A stretch of DNA of 64,000 nt from assembly GCF_015351595.1 (NCBI RefSeq), contig NZ_JADKPT010000018.1:1-64000 (forward strand). Direction: 5' to 3'. The translations under genes were made by a program, and so were the position numbers. Shown here in pieces: positions 34,108 through 41,693 of the stretch. The notes beneath the pieces were generated by a model, which saw nothing but the letters and a program-made list of their open reading frames with translations, did not search any database and had not been told where the DNA came from. Source of the DNA: Flavobacterium sp. LC2016-12 (GTDB lineage: Bacteria; Bacteroidota; Bacteroidia; Flavobacteriales; Flavobacteriaceae). Position 1 is the first letter of the stretch; every line of letters begins with the position of its first letter.

Positions 34108-35445
34108 ATGAGTTATTTAGATAATATTTTATTCGCTATACTTCTGATAGCTGGTTTTGGTTTTTTTGCTTCAAGCATAAAGAAAATCATTAGAAACATA
34201 AATTTAGGAGTTGATGTAGATCGCAAAGACAATCCAAAAGCACGTTGGAAAAACATGGCTATGATTGCTCTTGGACAATCTAAAATGGTGAAACGTCCAG
34301 TTGCGGGGGCATTACATATTGTAGTATATGTTGGGTTTATTATCATAAATATAGAATTACTTGAAATAATTATTGATGGATTATTTGGAACTCATAGAGT
34401 TTTTGCTCCTTTTTTAGGTGTCGTTTATGATGTTTTAATTGCTTCATTTGAAATATTAGCGATATTGGTAATCTTTGCTGTTACAGTTTTCTGGATTAGA
34501 AGAAATGTGATCCGATTAAAACGTTTCATTAATCCGGATTTAAATGGATTTCCAAAAAGTGACGCGAATTACATTTTGTATTTCGAAACAGTTCTGATGC
34601 TTTTGTTTTTATTCATGGATGCTGCCGATTTGCATTTACAAAATGTACCGGGAGGATTTTCGCATTTTCATAAAGCAGGAAGTTTTCCAATAAGCCAATT
34701 TATTGCTCCAATATTTAACGGAATGTCAAATGAATTGGTTGCTATATTATTTGAGGCATTTTGGTGGTTGCATATTGCAGGTATTTTGGTTTTTATGAAC
34801 TATTTATACTTCTCAAAACATTTGCATATTCTTTTAGCTTTTCCAAATACGTATTTTGCTAATTTGAAACCAGAAGGGCAATTTGATAATTTAGAATCAG
34901 TTACAAAAGAAGTTAAGTTAATGATGGATCCAAATGCAGATCCTTTTGCGGCGGCTCCGGTAGATGAAAATGCTGCTCCAAGTAAATTTGGCGCAAGCGA
35001 TGTTCAGGATTTAAACTGGGTTCAATTGTTGAATGCCTACACATGTACAGAATGTGGACGTTGTACATCATCTTGTCCGGCAAATCAAACGGGTAAGAAA
35101 TTGTCTCCTCGTAAAATTATGATGGATACAAGAGATCGTTTACAGGAAGTCGGTAAAAATATTGACGCTAACAAAGGTGTTTTTGTTCCGGATAATAAAA
35201 CGTTATTAAACGATTATATTACACCAGAAGAGTTGTGGGCTTGTACATCTTGTAACGCTTGTGTTGAAGAATGTCCTGTGAACATTAGTCCGTTGTCTAT
35301 TATTATGGATATGCGTCGTTATTTGGTGATGGAACAAAGTGCTGCTCCAATGTCATTGAATGCTATGATGACAAATATTGAAAACAATGGAGCGCCATGG
35401 CAATATAGTCAGCAAGATAGATTGAACTGGAAAAACGAGAATTAA
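34108..35445 (+). CDS. Membrane-bound dicluster 4Fe-4S electron-transfer protein (HdrC/EMO-like N-terminal half)
   Basis: A 445-residue protein. The N-terminal half carries about five membrane helices (near 4-22, 62-85, 92-125, 150-170, 205-232), several with His, like NarI-type cytochrome b. The C-terminal half holds two 4Fe-4S motifs: C313-x2-C316-x2-C319-x3-C323 and C379-x2-C382-x2-C385-x3-C389. The cysteine-rich partner is encoded separately at 35574. Together they match the layout of fused ETF:(methyl)menaquinone oxidoreductase/FadF-type proteins, suggesting electron delivery to menaquinone, possibly from fatty-acid oxidation (inference). The gap between the two genes carries octamer arrays. 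Confidence 0.8.
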   Translation: MSYLDNILFAILLIAGFGFFASSIKKIIRNINLGVDVDRKDNPKARWKNMAMIALGQSKMVKRPVAGALHIVVYVGFIIINIELLEIIIDGLFGTHRVFAPFLGVVYDVLIASFEILAILVIFAVTVFWIRRNVIRLKRFINPDLNGFPKSDANYILYFETVLMLLFLFMDAADLHLQNVPGGFSHFHKAGSFPISQFIAPIFNGMSNELVAILFEAFWWLHIAGILVFMNYLYFSKHLHILLAFPNTYFANLKPEGQFDNLESVTKEVKLMMDPNADPFAAAPVDENAAPSKFGASDVQDLNWVQLLNAYTCTECGRCTSSCPANQTGKKLSPRKIMMDTRDRLQEVGKNIDANKGVFVPDNKTLLNDYITPEELWACTSCNACVEECPVNISPLSIIMDMRRYLVMEQSAAPMSLNAMMTNIENNGAPWQYSQQDRLNWKNEN

Positions 35446-35451
35446 AATTAA

Positions 35452-35563
35452 GGTTTAATTGGTTATTGGTTTAACCGTTTAATCGAGTAAAATATTTGTG
35501 GTTTTTAGTGGGTTATAGCAGAGAGAATGCTATTAACCAATTTAACGATTAACCGCTTTAATA
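35452..35563. repeat. Two opposed octamer arrays between the Fe-S genes
   Basis: From 35452, 8-bp units GGTTTAAT, TGGTTATT, GGTTTAAC, CGTTTAAT. From 35532, units ATTAACCA, ATTTAACG, ATTAACCG, CTTTAATA, which are near reverse complements of the first set (for instance TGGTTAAT and CGGTTAAT). The two arrays could pair in RNA. The second ends 10 bp before the next start codon. Confidence 0.7.
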
Positions 35564-35573
35564 ACAAAAGAAG

Positions 35574-36365
35574 ATGCCAGAAAGTTTAGTAGTGCCAACA
35601 ATGGCTGAAATGTTAGCCGAAGGAAAACAACCAGAAGTTTTGTTTTGGGTAGGTTGTGCAGGAAGTTTTGATGATAGAGCAAAAAAAATTACTAAAGCAT
35701 TTGTGCGTATTTTAAATCGTACTAATGTTTCATTTGCAGTTTTAGGTACAGAAGAGAGTTGTACCGGAGATCCTGCAAAACGTGCCGGAAATGAGTTTTT
35801 GTTTCAGATGCAGGCCATGATGAATATCGAGGTTTTGAATGCATATGAAGCTAAAAAGATTGTTACGGCTTGTCCACATTGTTTTAATACTTTAAAAAAT
35901 GAATATCCTGAATTAGGAGGTCAATATGATGTAATTCATCATACGGAATTTTTAAAGTCATTAATTGATGAAGGAAGACTGACTGTTGAAGGTGGTCAGT
36001 TTAAAGGAAAAAAAATCACTTTTCACGATCCTTGTTATTTAGGAAGAGCGAATAAAGTATACGAAGCACCAAGAGATTTAATTCAGAAATTGGATGTTGA
36101 ATTAGTCGAAATGAAGCGTTCTAAAGCAAACGGATTATGTTGTGGAGCAGGTGGTGCACAAATGTTTAAAGATGCTGAACCAGGAAACAAAGAAGTGAAT
36201 GTTTTGCGTACCGAAGATGCTTTAGAAGTACAACCTGATATTATCGCTGCGGGTTGCCCGTTTTGTAATACTATGTTAACTGATGGTATAAAACATCAGG
36301 AGAAAGAAGGACAGGTTAAAGTAATGGATATAGCGGAGTTGATCGCAAACGCACAAGATTTATAA
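35574..36365 (+). CDS. CCG-domain (cysteine-rich) Fe-S protein, HdrB/GlpC-like
   Basis: A 263-residue soluble protein with two cysteine-rich CCG domains. The first includes VGCAGSFDDR, ESCTGDPAKR and TACPHCFNTL; the second HDPCYLGR, GLCCGAGGAQM and AAGCPFCNTM. These motifs bind non-cubane or 4Fe-4S clusters in HdrB, GlpC and LutA. With the membrane dicluster protein upstream it likely forms a two-subunit quinone-linked reductase. The electron donor (ETF, lactate, glycolate or other) is undetermined. Confidence 0.85.
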   Translation: MPESLVVPTMAEMLAEGKQPEVLFWVGCAGSFDDRAKKITKAFVRILNRTNVSFAVLGTEESCTGDPAKRAGNEFLFQMQAMMNIEVLNAYEAKKIVTACPHCFNTLKNEYPELGGQYDVIHHTEFLKSLIDEGRLTVEGGQFKGKKITFHDPCYLGRANKVYEAPRDLIQKLDVELVEMKRSKANGLCCGAGGAQMFKDAEPGNKEVNVLRTEDALEVQPDIIAAGCPFCNTMLTDGIKHQEKEGQVKVMDIAELIANAQDL

Positions 36366-36405
36366 CTAAGGTTCTGAGGTACTAAGATTCTAAGGTTCTA
36401 AGTTA
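36366..36405 (+). repeat. Octamer array (CTAAGGTT-type)
   Basis: Five successive 8-bp units, beginning on the base after the upstream stop codon: CTAAGGTT, CTGAGGTA, CTAAGATT, CTAAGGTT, CTAAGTTA. Confidence 0.8.
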
Positions 36406-36426
36406 TCTAACTTGAAACTATCCTGT

Positions 36427-36460
36427 AATCTAAAATCAACAATCTAAAATCTAAAATTAA
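36427..36460 (+). repeat. Heptamer array (AATCTAA-type) abutting a start codon
   Basis: Units AATCTAA, AATCAAC, AATCTAA, AATCTAA and a partial AATTAA run directly into the ATG at 36461, so the array forms the ribosome-binding region of that gene. Confidence 0.8.
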
Positions 36461-36943
36461 ATGTATATACCTTTTGAAAATTTACCTGGTGAATCCAGAG
36501 TTTGGATTTATCAATCAAACAGAAAATTTTCTGAGGAAGAATTTTCTGAAATTGAATCTGACCTAAAAGCTTTTGTAGAAGAATGGGCAGCACACGGAAC
36601 AAGTTTAGAAGCTTCATATTTATTGAAATATAACCGATTTATTATTTTGGCTGTAAATCAGGAAGTACAAGCGGCGACAGGATGTTCTATCGATAGTTCT
36701 GTTGAATTTATTCAGAGTTTGGAGAAAAAGTACAACGTTGATTTGTTAGATAAAATGAACGTAACTTTTAAAAACGGTGAACATATTGCACACAAAACAT
36801 TAATCGATTTCAAGAAAATGGTTAAAGACAAATCGGTTTCTGAGAATACGATTGTTTTTAATAATTTGGTAAATAATATCGAGGAGTTTAATGAATCCTG
36901 GGAAGTTCCTGCTGCTGATAGTTGGCACAGTCGATTTTTCTAA
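36461..36943 (+). CDS. Conserved hypothetical protein (not an ABC ATPase)
   Basis: A 160-residue soluble protein of a family widespread in Flavobacteriia. From memory, some database entries call such proteins 'ABC transporter ATPase', but no Walker A, Walker B or ABC signature is visible here. Recognisable stretches are MYIPFENLPGESRVWIYQS, ATGCSIDSSVEFIQSLEKKY and the C-terminal DSWHSRFF. The ATG abuts a heptamer array; a terminator follows. Function is unknown. Confidence 0.75.
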   Translation: MYIPFENLPGESRVWIYQSNRKFSEEEFSEIESDLKAFVEEWAAHGTSLEASYLLKYNRFIILAVNQEVQAATGCSIDSSVEFIQSLEKKYNVDLLDKMNVTFKNGEHIAHKTLIDFKKMVKDKSVSENTIVFNNLVNNIEEFNESWEVPAADSWHSRFF

Positions 36944-36965
36944 GAGAAAATTATAATCATATTTG

Positions 36966-36999
36966 AAAGGCATAAAATTTAGTTTTTATGCCTTTTTTT
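36966..36999 (+). terminator. Intrinsic terminator
   Basis: A perfect 12-bp stem AAAGGCATAAAA/TTTTATGCCTTT with a T run, 23 bp after the preceding stop. Confidence 0.9.
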
Positions 37000-37065
37000 G
37001 TGGAGAAAAAATAACTTCTGTTAATTAAAATAATTAGTTTTACGAAAAATTTGATTAAAAAATAC

Positions 37066-37857
37066 ATGGAGAAAAAAGTACTTTTATTAATAATGGTTTT
37101 AACCTGTAATTTTATTTTTTCGCAAGATTATATGGCAGGACAAAAAAGATATTGCGAAACTAGTGATGCTAAAATATTAGATCTTTATGATTTGGGATTT
37201 AAGTGTTTACAGTATAAAAAATATCATAATGCTGCAACACGGGTATTTTTAGATATAGTAAAAAAAGATTCAACATTATGCGATGCTTATTTTTGGGCTG
37301 GATATACTTTAAGATTACAAAATAAACCTGAGCTCGCTATTGGGTGTTATTATATAGCGGATAGTTTGTCAAACAACAAATCGATAGAATTTAAGCAAAA
37401 TTTGGCAATGACTGGTTTGATGGTAGGGAAGATTGATTTGGCAAGGAAAAAGTATGTAGAAATGACAACTTTTTTTCCAGATAGTCCTGAAGGTTATTAT
37501 GGTCTAGCTTTAACTGCTCCAATGATCGGAGATGTTGATAAAGGTTTGGAAAATATTAAAGTGTCAATTGAAAAATACGGTAAAAGAAGTAGCGAAATTA
37601 AAAGTCAGACAGAATTATTATACGGTATACTTTTAACATTAAATAAAAAGTATGAGGAAGCTTTACCTCATTTTGAAGAATGTGTTTCTAAATTTAAAAA
37701 TGATGATAATTTTAATATTCATTATTCTTTGAGCTTATTAAAAGTTGCAGAACAAAACAATGACGAAAATGGGAAGAAAAAAGCTTTGAAAATTTACGAT
37801 AAGATTAAAAATAAAGAAGAGATATCAGAAAAATTGAAAAATGAATTTAAGGTTTAA
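37066..37857 (+). CDS. Secreted tetratricopeptide-repeat protein
   Basis: A 263-residue protein with a signal peptide (MEKKVLLLIMVLTCNFIFS-Q) followed by TPR-like helical pairs, e.g. DLYDLGFKCLQYKKYHNAATRVFLDIVKKD, CDAYFWAGYTLRLQNKPELAIGCYYIAD and EGYYGLALTAPMIGDVDKGLENI. It is probably a periplasmic or surface protein-interaction scaffold; no enzyme motif is seen. I prefer ATG 37066 to the TTG at 37051 because it gives the standard signal peptide. It is monocistronic with its own terminator. Confidence 0.78.
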   Translation: MEKKVLLLIMVLTCNFIFSQDYMAGQKRYCETSDAKILDLYDLGFKCLQYKKYHNAATRVFLDIVKKDSTLCDAYFWAGYTLRLQNKPELAIGCYYIADSLSNNKSIEFKQNLAMTGLMVGKIDLARKKYVEMTTFFPDSPEGYYGLALTAPMIGDVDKGLENIKVSIEKYGKRSSEIKSQTELLYGILLTLNKKYEEALPHFEECVSKFKNDDNFNIHYSLSLLKVAEQNNDENGKKKALKIYDKIKNKEEISEKLKNEFKV

Positions 37858-37883
37858 TTTAGATATTTTAAAAATGTATTTAT

Positions 37884-37919
37884 AAAAAGGCATTAAATTT
37901 TGTTTTAATGCCTTTTTTT
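37884..37919 (+). terminator. Intrinsic terminator after the TPR gene
   Basis: Stem AAAAAGGCATTAAA / TTTAATGCCTTTTT with a 6-base loop and T run, 27 bp after the stop codon. Confidence 0.9.
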
Positions 37920-38015
37920 ATTTTCTAGATTTTAAGTTTAAAGTTTTTATCACAGTTTTTTCAGTTTGTTAATAGTGCAAAAACTTCCGTTGTTATAAAA
38001 ATAAAAACCTCTCAT

Positions 38016-38110
38016 CTAGCCCCGATGGGAGTGATATCTCCCGATTTAGAAAAACAAGGCTTTTTAGCTGTAGTTTTTGTTAATCGGGAATATAACGGAC
38101 AGCGGGACAG
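38016..38110 (+). ncRNA. Candidate structured RNA element, copy A
   Basis: An element of about 95 nt: TAGCCCCGATGGGAGTGATAT, a nested hairpin (CCCGATT/AATCGGG, then AAAAAC/GTTTTT), then ATATAACGGACAGCGGGAC. An outer CCC(C)G/CGGG stem closes it. The motif GATGGGAG...CGGACAGC resembles a dispersed intergenic element that I recall from many Flavobacterium genomes, possibly the Rfam Flavo-1 family; that name is not verified. A second, variant copy is at 54575-54685. Confidence 0.5.
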
Positions 38111-38314
38111 GTCGTTCTTTTGAAAATGAATTTTCTGCTCCTAATAAAAATTAGAGCGGAAAATTTCTGGCCATCATTCATATCTTAGTGTATAAAATAT
38201 TATATAATTTAAAGTATTAGTAATCTGATACTTCTAAGATTCACAAAAATCTAACATTTTAAATACGGTAATAAACGTGATTTTTGAGTACTTTCGTAGT
38301 ACTAAATTTAATAC

Positions 38315-39451
38315 ATGAAAATAGCAATAGTTTGTTATCCGACATTTGGCGGTAGTGGGGTTGTAGCCACTGAATTAGGCCTCGAATTAGCCAGACGCGG
38401 ACACGAAATCCACTTTATTACCTACAGTCAGCCGGTTAGACTGGCACTTTTAAATCCTAATGTTCATTATCACGAAGTAAACGTTCCTGAATATCCTCTT
38501 TTCCATTATCAGCCTTATGAATTGGCTTTGTCAAGTAAATTGGTCGATATGGTGAAATTATATAAAATAGAAGTGCTTCATGTACATTATGCAATTCCAC
38601 ACGCGTATGCGGGTTATATGGCGAAGCAAATGCTGAAAAATGAAGGAATTAATCTTCCTATGATTACAACGCTTCACGGGACAGATATTACGCTGGTAGG
38701 GAATCATCCATTTTATAAACCTGCAGTAACTTTTAGTATCAATAAATCAGATTATGTGACTTCGGTTTCACAGAGTTTAAAAGATGATACGCTGAAATTA
38801 TTCAAAATCAAGAATAAAATAAAGGTAATTCCGAATTTTATTGAATTGGATAAAGTAAAAACGGATCCGACTGCTCCTTGTCATCGTTATGTGATGGCAA
38901 AGGAAAATGAGCGAATCATTACACATATCAGTAACTTTAGAAAGGTAAAACGTATTCCGGATATTATTAAGATTTTCTATAATATTCAGAAAGTGATGCC
39001 TGCTAAATTAATGATGGTTGGTGATGGTCCTGAAAAAGAGAAGGCGGAAATTTTATGTATGGAATTAGGAATTTACGACAAAGTAATTTTCTTTGGAAAC
39101 AGTAATGAGATCGATAAAATTTTATGTCTTACTGATTTGTTTTTACTTCCATCTGAAACAGAAAGTTTTGGATTAGCTGCTTTAGAGGCTATGGCTTGTG
39201 GCGTCCCGGTAATTTCAAGTAATTCGGGAGGTTTGCCAGAGGTTAATTTTGATGGTATTTCAGGATATTTGAGCAATGTGGGAGATGTTGAAGAAATGGC
39301 TGCAAATGCAATTAAAATTTTGGAAAGTGATGAAGTTTTAAATCAATTTAAAGTGAATGCTCTTGAAGTGGCAAAGAAATTTGATATCAAAAACATACTT
39401 CCAATATATGAGGCGTTGTATCAGAAAGCAATTGACGATTATAAAGATTAG
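38315..39451 (+). CDS. bshA: N-acetyl-alpha-D-glucosaminyl L-malate synthase
   Basis: A 378-residue GT-B family 4 glycosyltransferase. The N-terminal signature IAIVCYPTFGGSGVVATELG, then HVHYAIPHA, TTLHGTDITLVG and the C-terminal donor-site EXFGLAALEAMACGVPVISSNSGGLPE identify BshA. It joins UDP-GlcNAc to L-malate in the first step of bacillithiol synthesis. BshB and BshC are not in the window. The small lipoprotein gene starts 25 bp later. Confidence 0.95.
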   Translation: MKIAIVCYPTFGGSGVVATELGLELARRGHEIHFITYSQPVRLALLNPNVHYHEVNVPEYPLFHYQPYELALSSKLVDMVKLYKIEVLHVHYAIPHAYAGYMAKQMLKNEGINLPMITTLHGTDITLVGNHPFYKPAVTFSINKSDYVTSVSQSLKDDTLKLFKIKNKIKVIPNFIELDKVKTDPTAPCHRYVMAKENERIITHISNFRKVKRIPDIIKIFYNIQKVMPAKLMMVGDGPEKEKAEILCMELGIYDKVIFFGNSNEIDKILCLTDLFLLPSETESFGLAALEAMACGVPVISSNSGGLPEVNFDGISGYLSNVGDVEEMAANAIKILESDEVLNQFKVNALEVAKKFDIKNILPIYEALYQKAIDDYKD

Positions 39452-39476
39452 AAACATTAATTTTAAAGTAACGTAA

Positions 39477-39899
39477 ATGAAAAAAGTAATTTCGGTTTTA
39501 GCAGTTTTTGTTTTAATTTCTTGCGGAGCAAAAAAAACATCAGATTCAAATGCATTATATGAAGTTTTAACAACGCAATCTGACGGTGGTGGAAATATCA
39601 AATTTTATGAGATTTTGACAGAACCAAATGAAATCAAAATGTTAGTAAATGATCCTCTTTTGGCAGATAAAATGAAGCAGGATGATATTAGTAATTCTAA
39701 CTATGTTATTTTAAATATGGGAGAGAAAAATACTGGCGGTTATTCTATTGGTGTTGAAAAAGTGGAGGAAACTGATAAAAATATCATTATTACCGTAAAG
39801 GAAAATAGTCCGGCTCCGGATGCTATGACGATGCAGGTAATTACTTATCCCTATACGGTTGTGAAAGTACACTCCAAAAAAGAGATTATCATTAAATAA
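39477..39899 (+). CDS. PrcB-like (protease complex subunit) lipoprotein
   Basis: A 140-residue protein. The lipobox LISC puts the lipidated Cys at residue 16. The remainder fits the PrcB C-terminal domain: MGEKNTGGYSIGVEKVEETDKNIIITVKENSP...TYPYTVVKV. In treponemes PrcB helps stabilise a surface protease; elsewhere the domain is of unknown role. It may be co-transcribed with bshA (25-bp gap), though no functional link is evident. Confidence 0.75.
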   Translation: MKKVISVLAVFVLISCGAKKTSDSNALYEVLTTQSDGGGNIKFYEILTEPNEIKMLVNDPLLADKMKQDDISNSNYVILNMGEKNTGGYSIGVEKVEETDKNIIITVKENSPAPDAMTMQVITYPYTVVKVHSKKEIIIK

Positions 39900-39959
39900 A
39901 TTTTGTTTTTGGCTTGAGACTTATCCAGGCTGATAATTGTTTCTTGTATAAAATAAAAA

Positions 39960-39990
39960 AAAACCTGTCGTAGTTAAAGCGACAGGTTTT
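39960..39990. terminator. Bidirectional terminator
   Basis: A perfect stem AAAACCTGTCG/CGACAGGTTTT with a 9-base loop, flanked by A and T runs, between convergent genes ending at 39899 and 40018. Confidence 0.9.
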
Positions 39991-40017
39991 CTTTTACAAT
40001 TATTTTTTAATTTTATT

Positions 40018-40515
40018 TTAGAACTTGAATTTAATTCCTAGACCAACATCAAATCCAAAGTTGTCATCGTCGTAATATCCTGAACCAATTTCAGGTCTTG
40101 CATCTAAAGATAATAGAATTGGCACTTCTTTAAAGCCATATTCGATACCAATGTCACCTGCTGCAAAAACGTAAGTTCCGCTGTCATTATATTTAACGTT
40201 TCCGTTATAATAATCATGATCCCAAGCAGCGATACCAGCACCAACACCAGCGTACCAATTAAAACCTCCGTCGATATTCCAAACCCATTGATAAAGACCA
40301 ACTGCTTTAATAGCGTCAACATCACTGCTGTTTCTCCATCCTAAATCGAACTCAAGTCTGTTTTTTTCGTTTAATCCTCTTTGGTAAGATATTTCTCCAC
40401 CAAAGCCATTATTATCTCCTAAACGTAATCCAAGAGCATTTTTCGCGATGTCTTGTGCTTGAGCCGTGAACGCTAAACCTAATAGCATAATGGCAGATAA
40501 AATAACTTTTTTCAT
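40018..40515 (-). CDS. Outer-membrane beta-barrel-like protein
   Basis: A 165-residue protein with a signal peptide (MKKVILSAIMLLGLAFTAQA). It is followed by alternating Gly/aromatic strands (LGLRLGDNNGFGGEISYQRGL..NRLEFDLGWR..YQWVWNIDGGFNWYAGVGAGIAAW) and ends ..LGIKFKF with a C-terminal aromatic residue, typical of small eight-strand barrels. Function is unknown. The ATG at 40515 gives the signal peptide; one at 40542 does not. Confidence 0.8.
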   Translation of the reverse strand: MKKVILSAIMLLGLAFTAQAQDIAKNALGLRLGDNNGFGGEISYQRGLNEKNRLEFDLGWRNSSDVDAIKAVGLYQWVWNIDGGFNWYAGVGAGIAAWDHDYYNGNVKYNDSGTYVFAAGDIGIEYGFKEVPILLSLDARPEIGSGYYDDDNFGFDVGLGIKFKF

Positions 40516-40677
40516 AAAAATGTGAATATTAATTTTTTTCAAATGTATAATTAGACTCTGCTATTGAACGTATAATATTCTTGAAAATTGTTATATAATT
40601 CACATTTTTAGCGTTTCTAAATTAAAGTTTTTTAATCGAAACACTAATAAAAATATAACTTTCTGTTGCTGAAGGTT

Positions 40678-41505
40678 TTATTTTTTACTAATCATTGAAG
40701 TGATTAATTGAGAAGTTAAAATATCTTCCATTTCGAATAAATTTTCTTCTTCTTCCGTTAAATTTGATTCGGCATAGGAGAATAATTTCCAGCGTTTTTT
40801 GTGATACTCTAAAGCAGTTAAATTTTCAACCCAATCGCCAGAGTTTAGGTATAAAGTCGATCCGTGTTTGTTTTCTTTGGTGATAATTTTTGGTTCGTGT
40901 ATATGTCCGCAAATTACATAATCGTAATTTTTTTCGATTGCTAAGTCAGTTGCGGTAGTTTCGAAATCAGAAATAAATTTGACGGCTTTTTTGACGCTTG
41001 CTTTTATTTTTTTAGAAAAAGAATAAGGTTCACGGCCTAATTTAGCCAGGCACCAATTTGCAAATCGATTGCTCAAAATTAAATAGTCGTATCCTAATCC
41101 GCCCAATTTTGCAATCCATTTCGAGTGTTGTACTGAGGCATCAAAAACATCTCCATGAAAAATCCAGGCTTTTTTATCATCTAAATCTAAAACTAATTTA
41201 TCAAGGAGTGCAAAATTCCCCATGTTCATGTCGCTGAATTTGCGAAGAATTTCATCGTGATTTCCAGTAATGTAATACACTTTTGTACCTTTAGAAGCCA
41301 TTCCGATAATGCGTTGAATAACTCTTAAATGTGCTTTTGGAAAATAAGATTTCCTAAACTGCCAGGCATCAATAATGTCTCCGTTTAAGACTAAAGTTTT
41401 GGGTTTAATGCTTGATAAATAGTTGTTTAATTCTTTAGCGTGGCTTCCGTAAGTTCCTAAGTGCACATCTGAAAGGACAACTAACTCGACATTTCTTTTT
41501 TTCAA
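40678..41505 (-). CDS. Metallophosphoesterase, UDP-2,3-diacylglucosamine diphosphatase-like
   Basis: A 275-residue calcineurin-like phosphoesterase. The metal motifs run in order: SDVHLGT, NGDIIDAW, GNHDE, HGDVFD and GHIHEP. The extended family resembles LpxH/LpxH2, which cleaves UDP-diacylglucosamine in lipid A synthesis; other substrates are possible. The start is TTG at 41505 (KKRNVELVVLSDVHLG follows). An in-frame stop lies shortly upstream and no ATG is available. It is a single gene, divergent from aroC. Confidence 0.85.
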   Translation of the reverse strand: MKKRNVELVVLSDVHLGTYGSHAKELNNYLSSIKPKTLVLNGDIIDAWQFRKSYFPKAHLRVIQRIIGMASKGTKVYYITGNHDEILRKFSDMNMGNFALLDKLVLDLDDKKAWIFHGDVFDASVQHSKWIAKLGGLGYDYLILSNRFANWCLAKLGREPYSFSKKIKASVKKAVKFISDFETTATDLAIEKNYDYVICGHIHEPKIITKENKHGSTLYLNSGDWVENLTALEYHKKRWKLFSYAESNLTEEEENLFEMEDILTSQLITSMISKK

Positions 41506-41669
41506 TTTTTCCTGATTTGAAGTTTAGCAAATAAAAGAAACTTAAGTCAGTTTTATTTTATCAAATGGTTACCAATTTGGCTTCAATTTTAATAAATTAT
41601 GATTTTTATCCAACTTAGTCTTTACTTAATAATACCAACTTTAAATTTTTTAATTTAATTCATAAAACT

Positions 41670-41677
41670 TACATTTG
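41670..41677 (+). promoter_or_regulatory. -7 element (TACATTTG) of aroC
   Basis: An exact TAnnTTTG 16 bp before the aroC ATG; TTT (one off TTG) lies 19 bp upstream of it. Confidence 0.45.
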
Positions 41678-41693
41678 CTCAAAACAAATTACA

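Larger units (their letters stand above)
37858..38314. other. 457-bp intergenic region with structured elements
   Basis: No ORF is credible. In order it contains a terminator (37884-37919), a structured RNA-like element (38016-38110), a long imperfect hairpin (38131-38167) with arms GAATTTTCTGCTCCTAAT / AATTAGAGCGGAAAATTTC, and a perfect inverted repeat AGTACT-TTCGT-AGTACT (38287-38303). The last overlaps a TACTTTCG sequence, one base off the -7 consensus, just ahead of bshA. Confidence 0.7.

Noticed and set aside
36461..36943. ABC transporter ATPase
   Set aside because: No Walker A, Walker B or signature motif is present.
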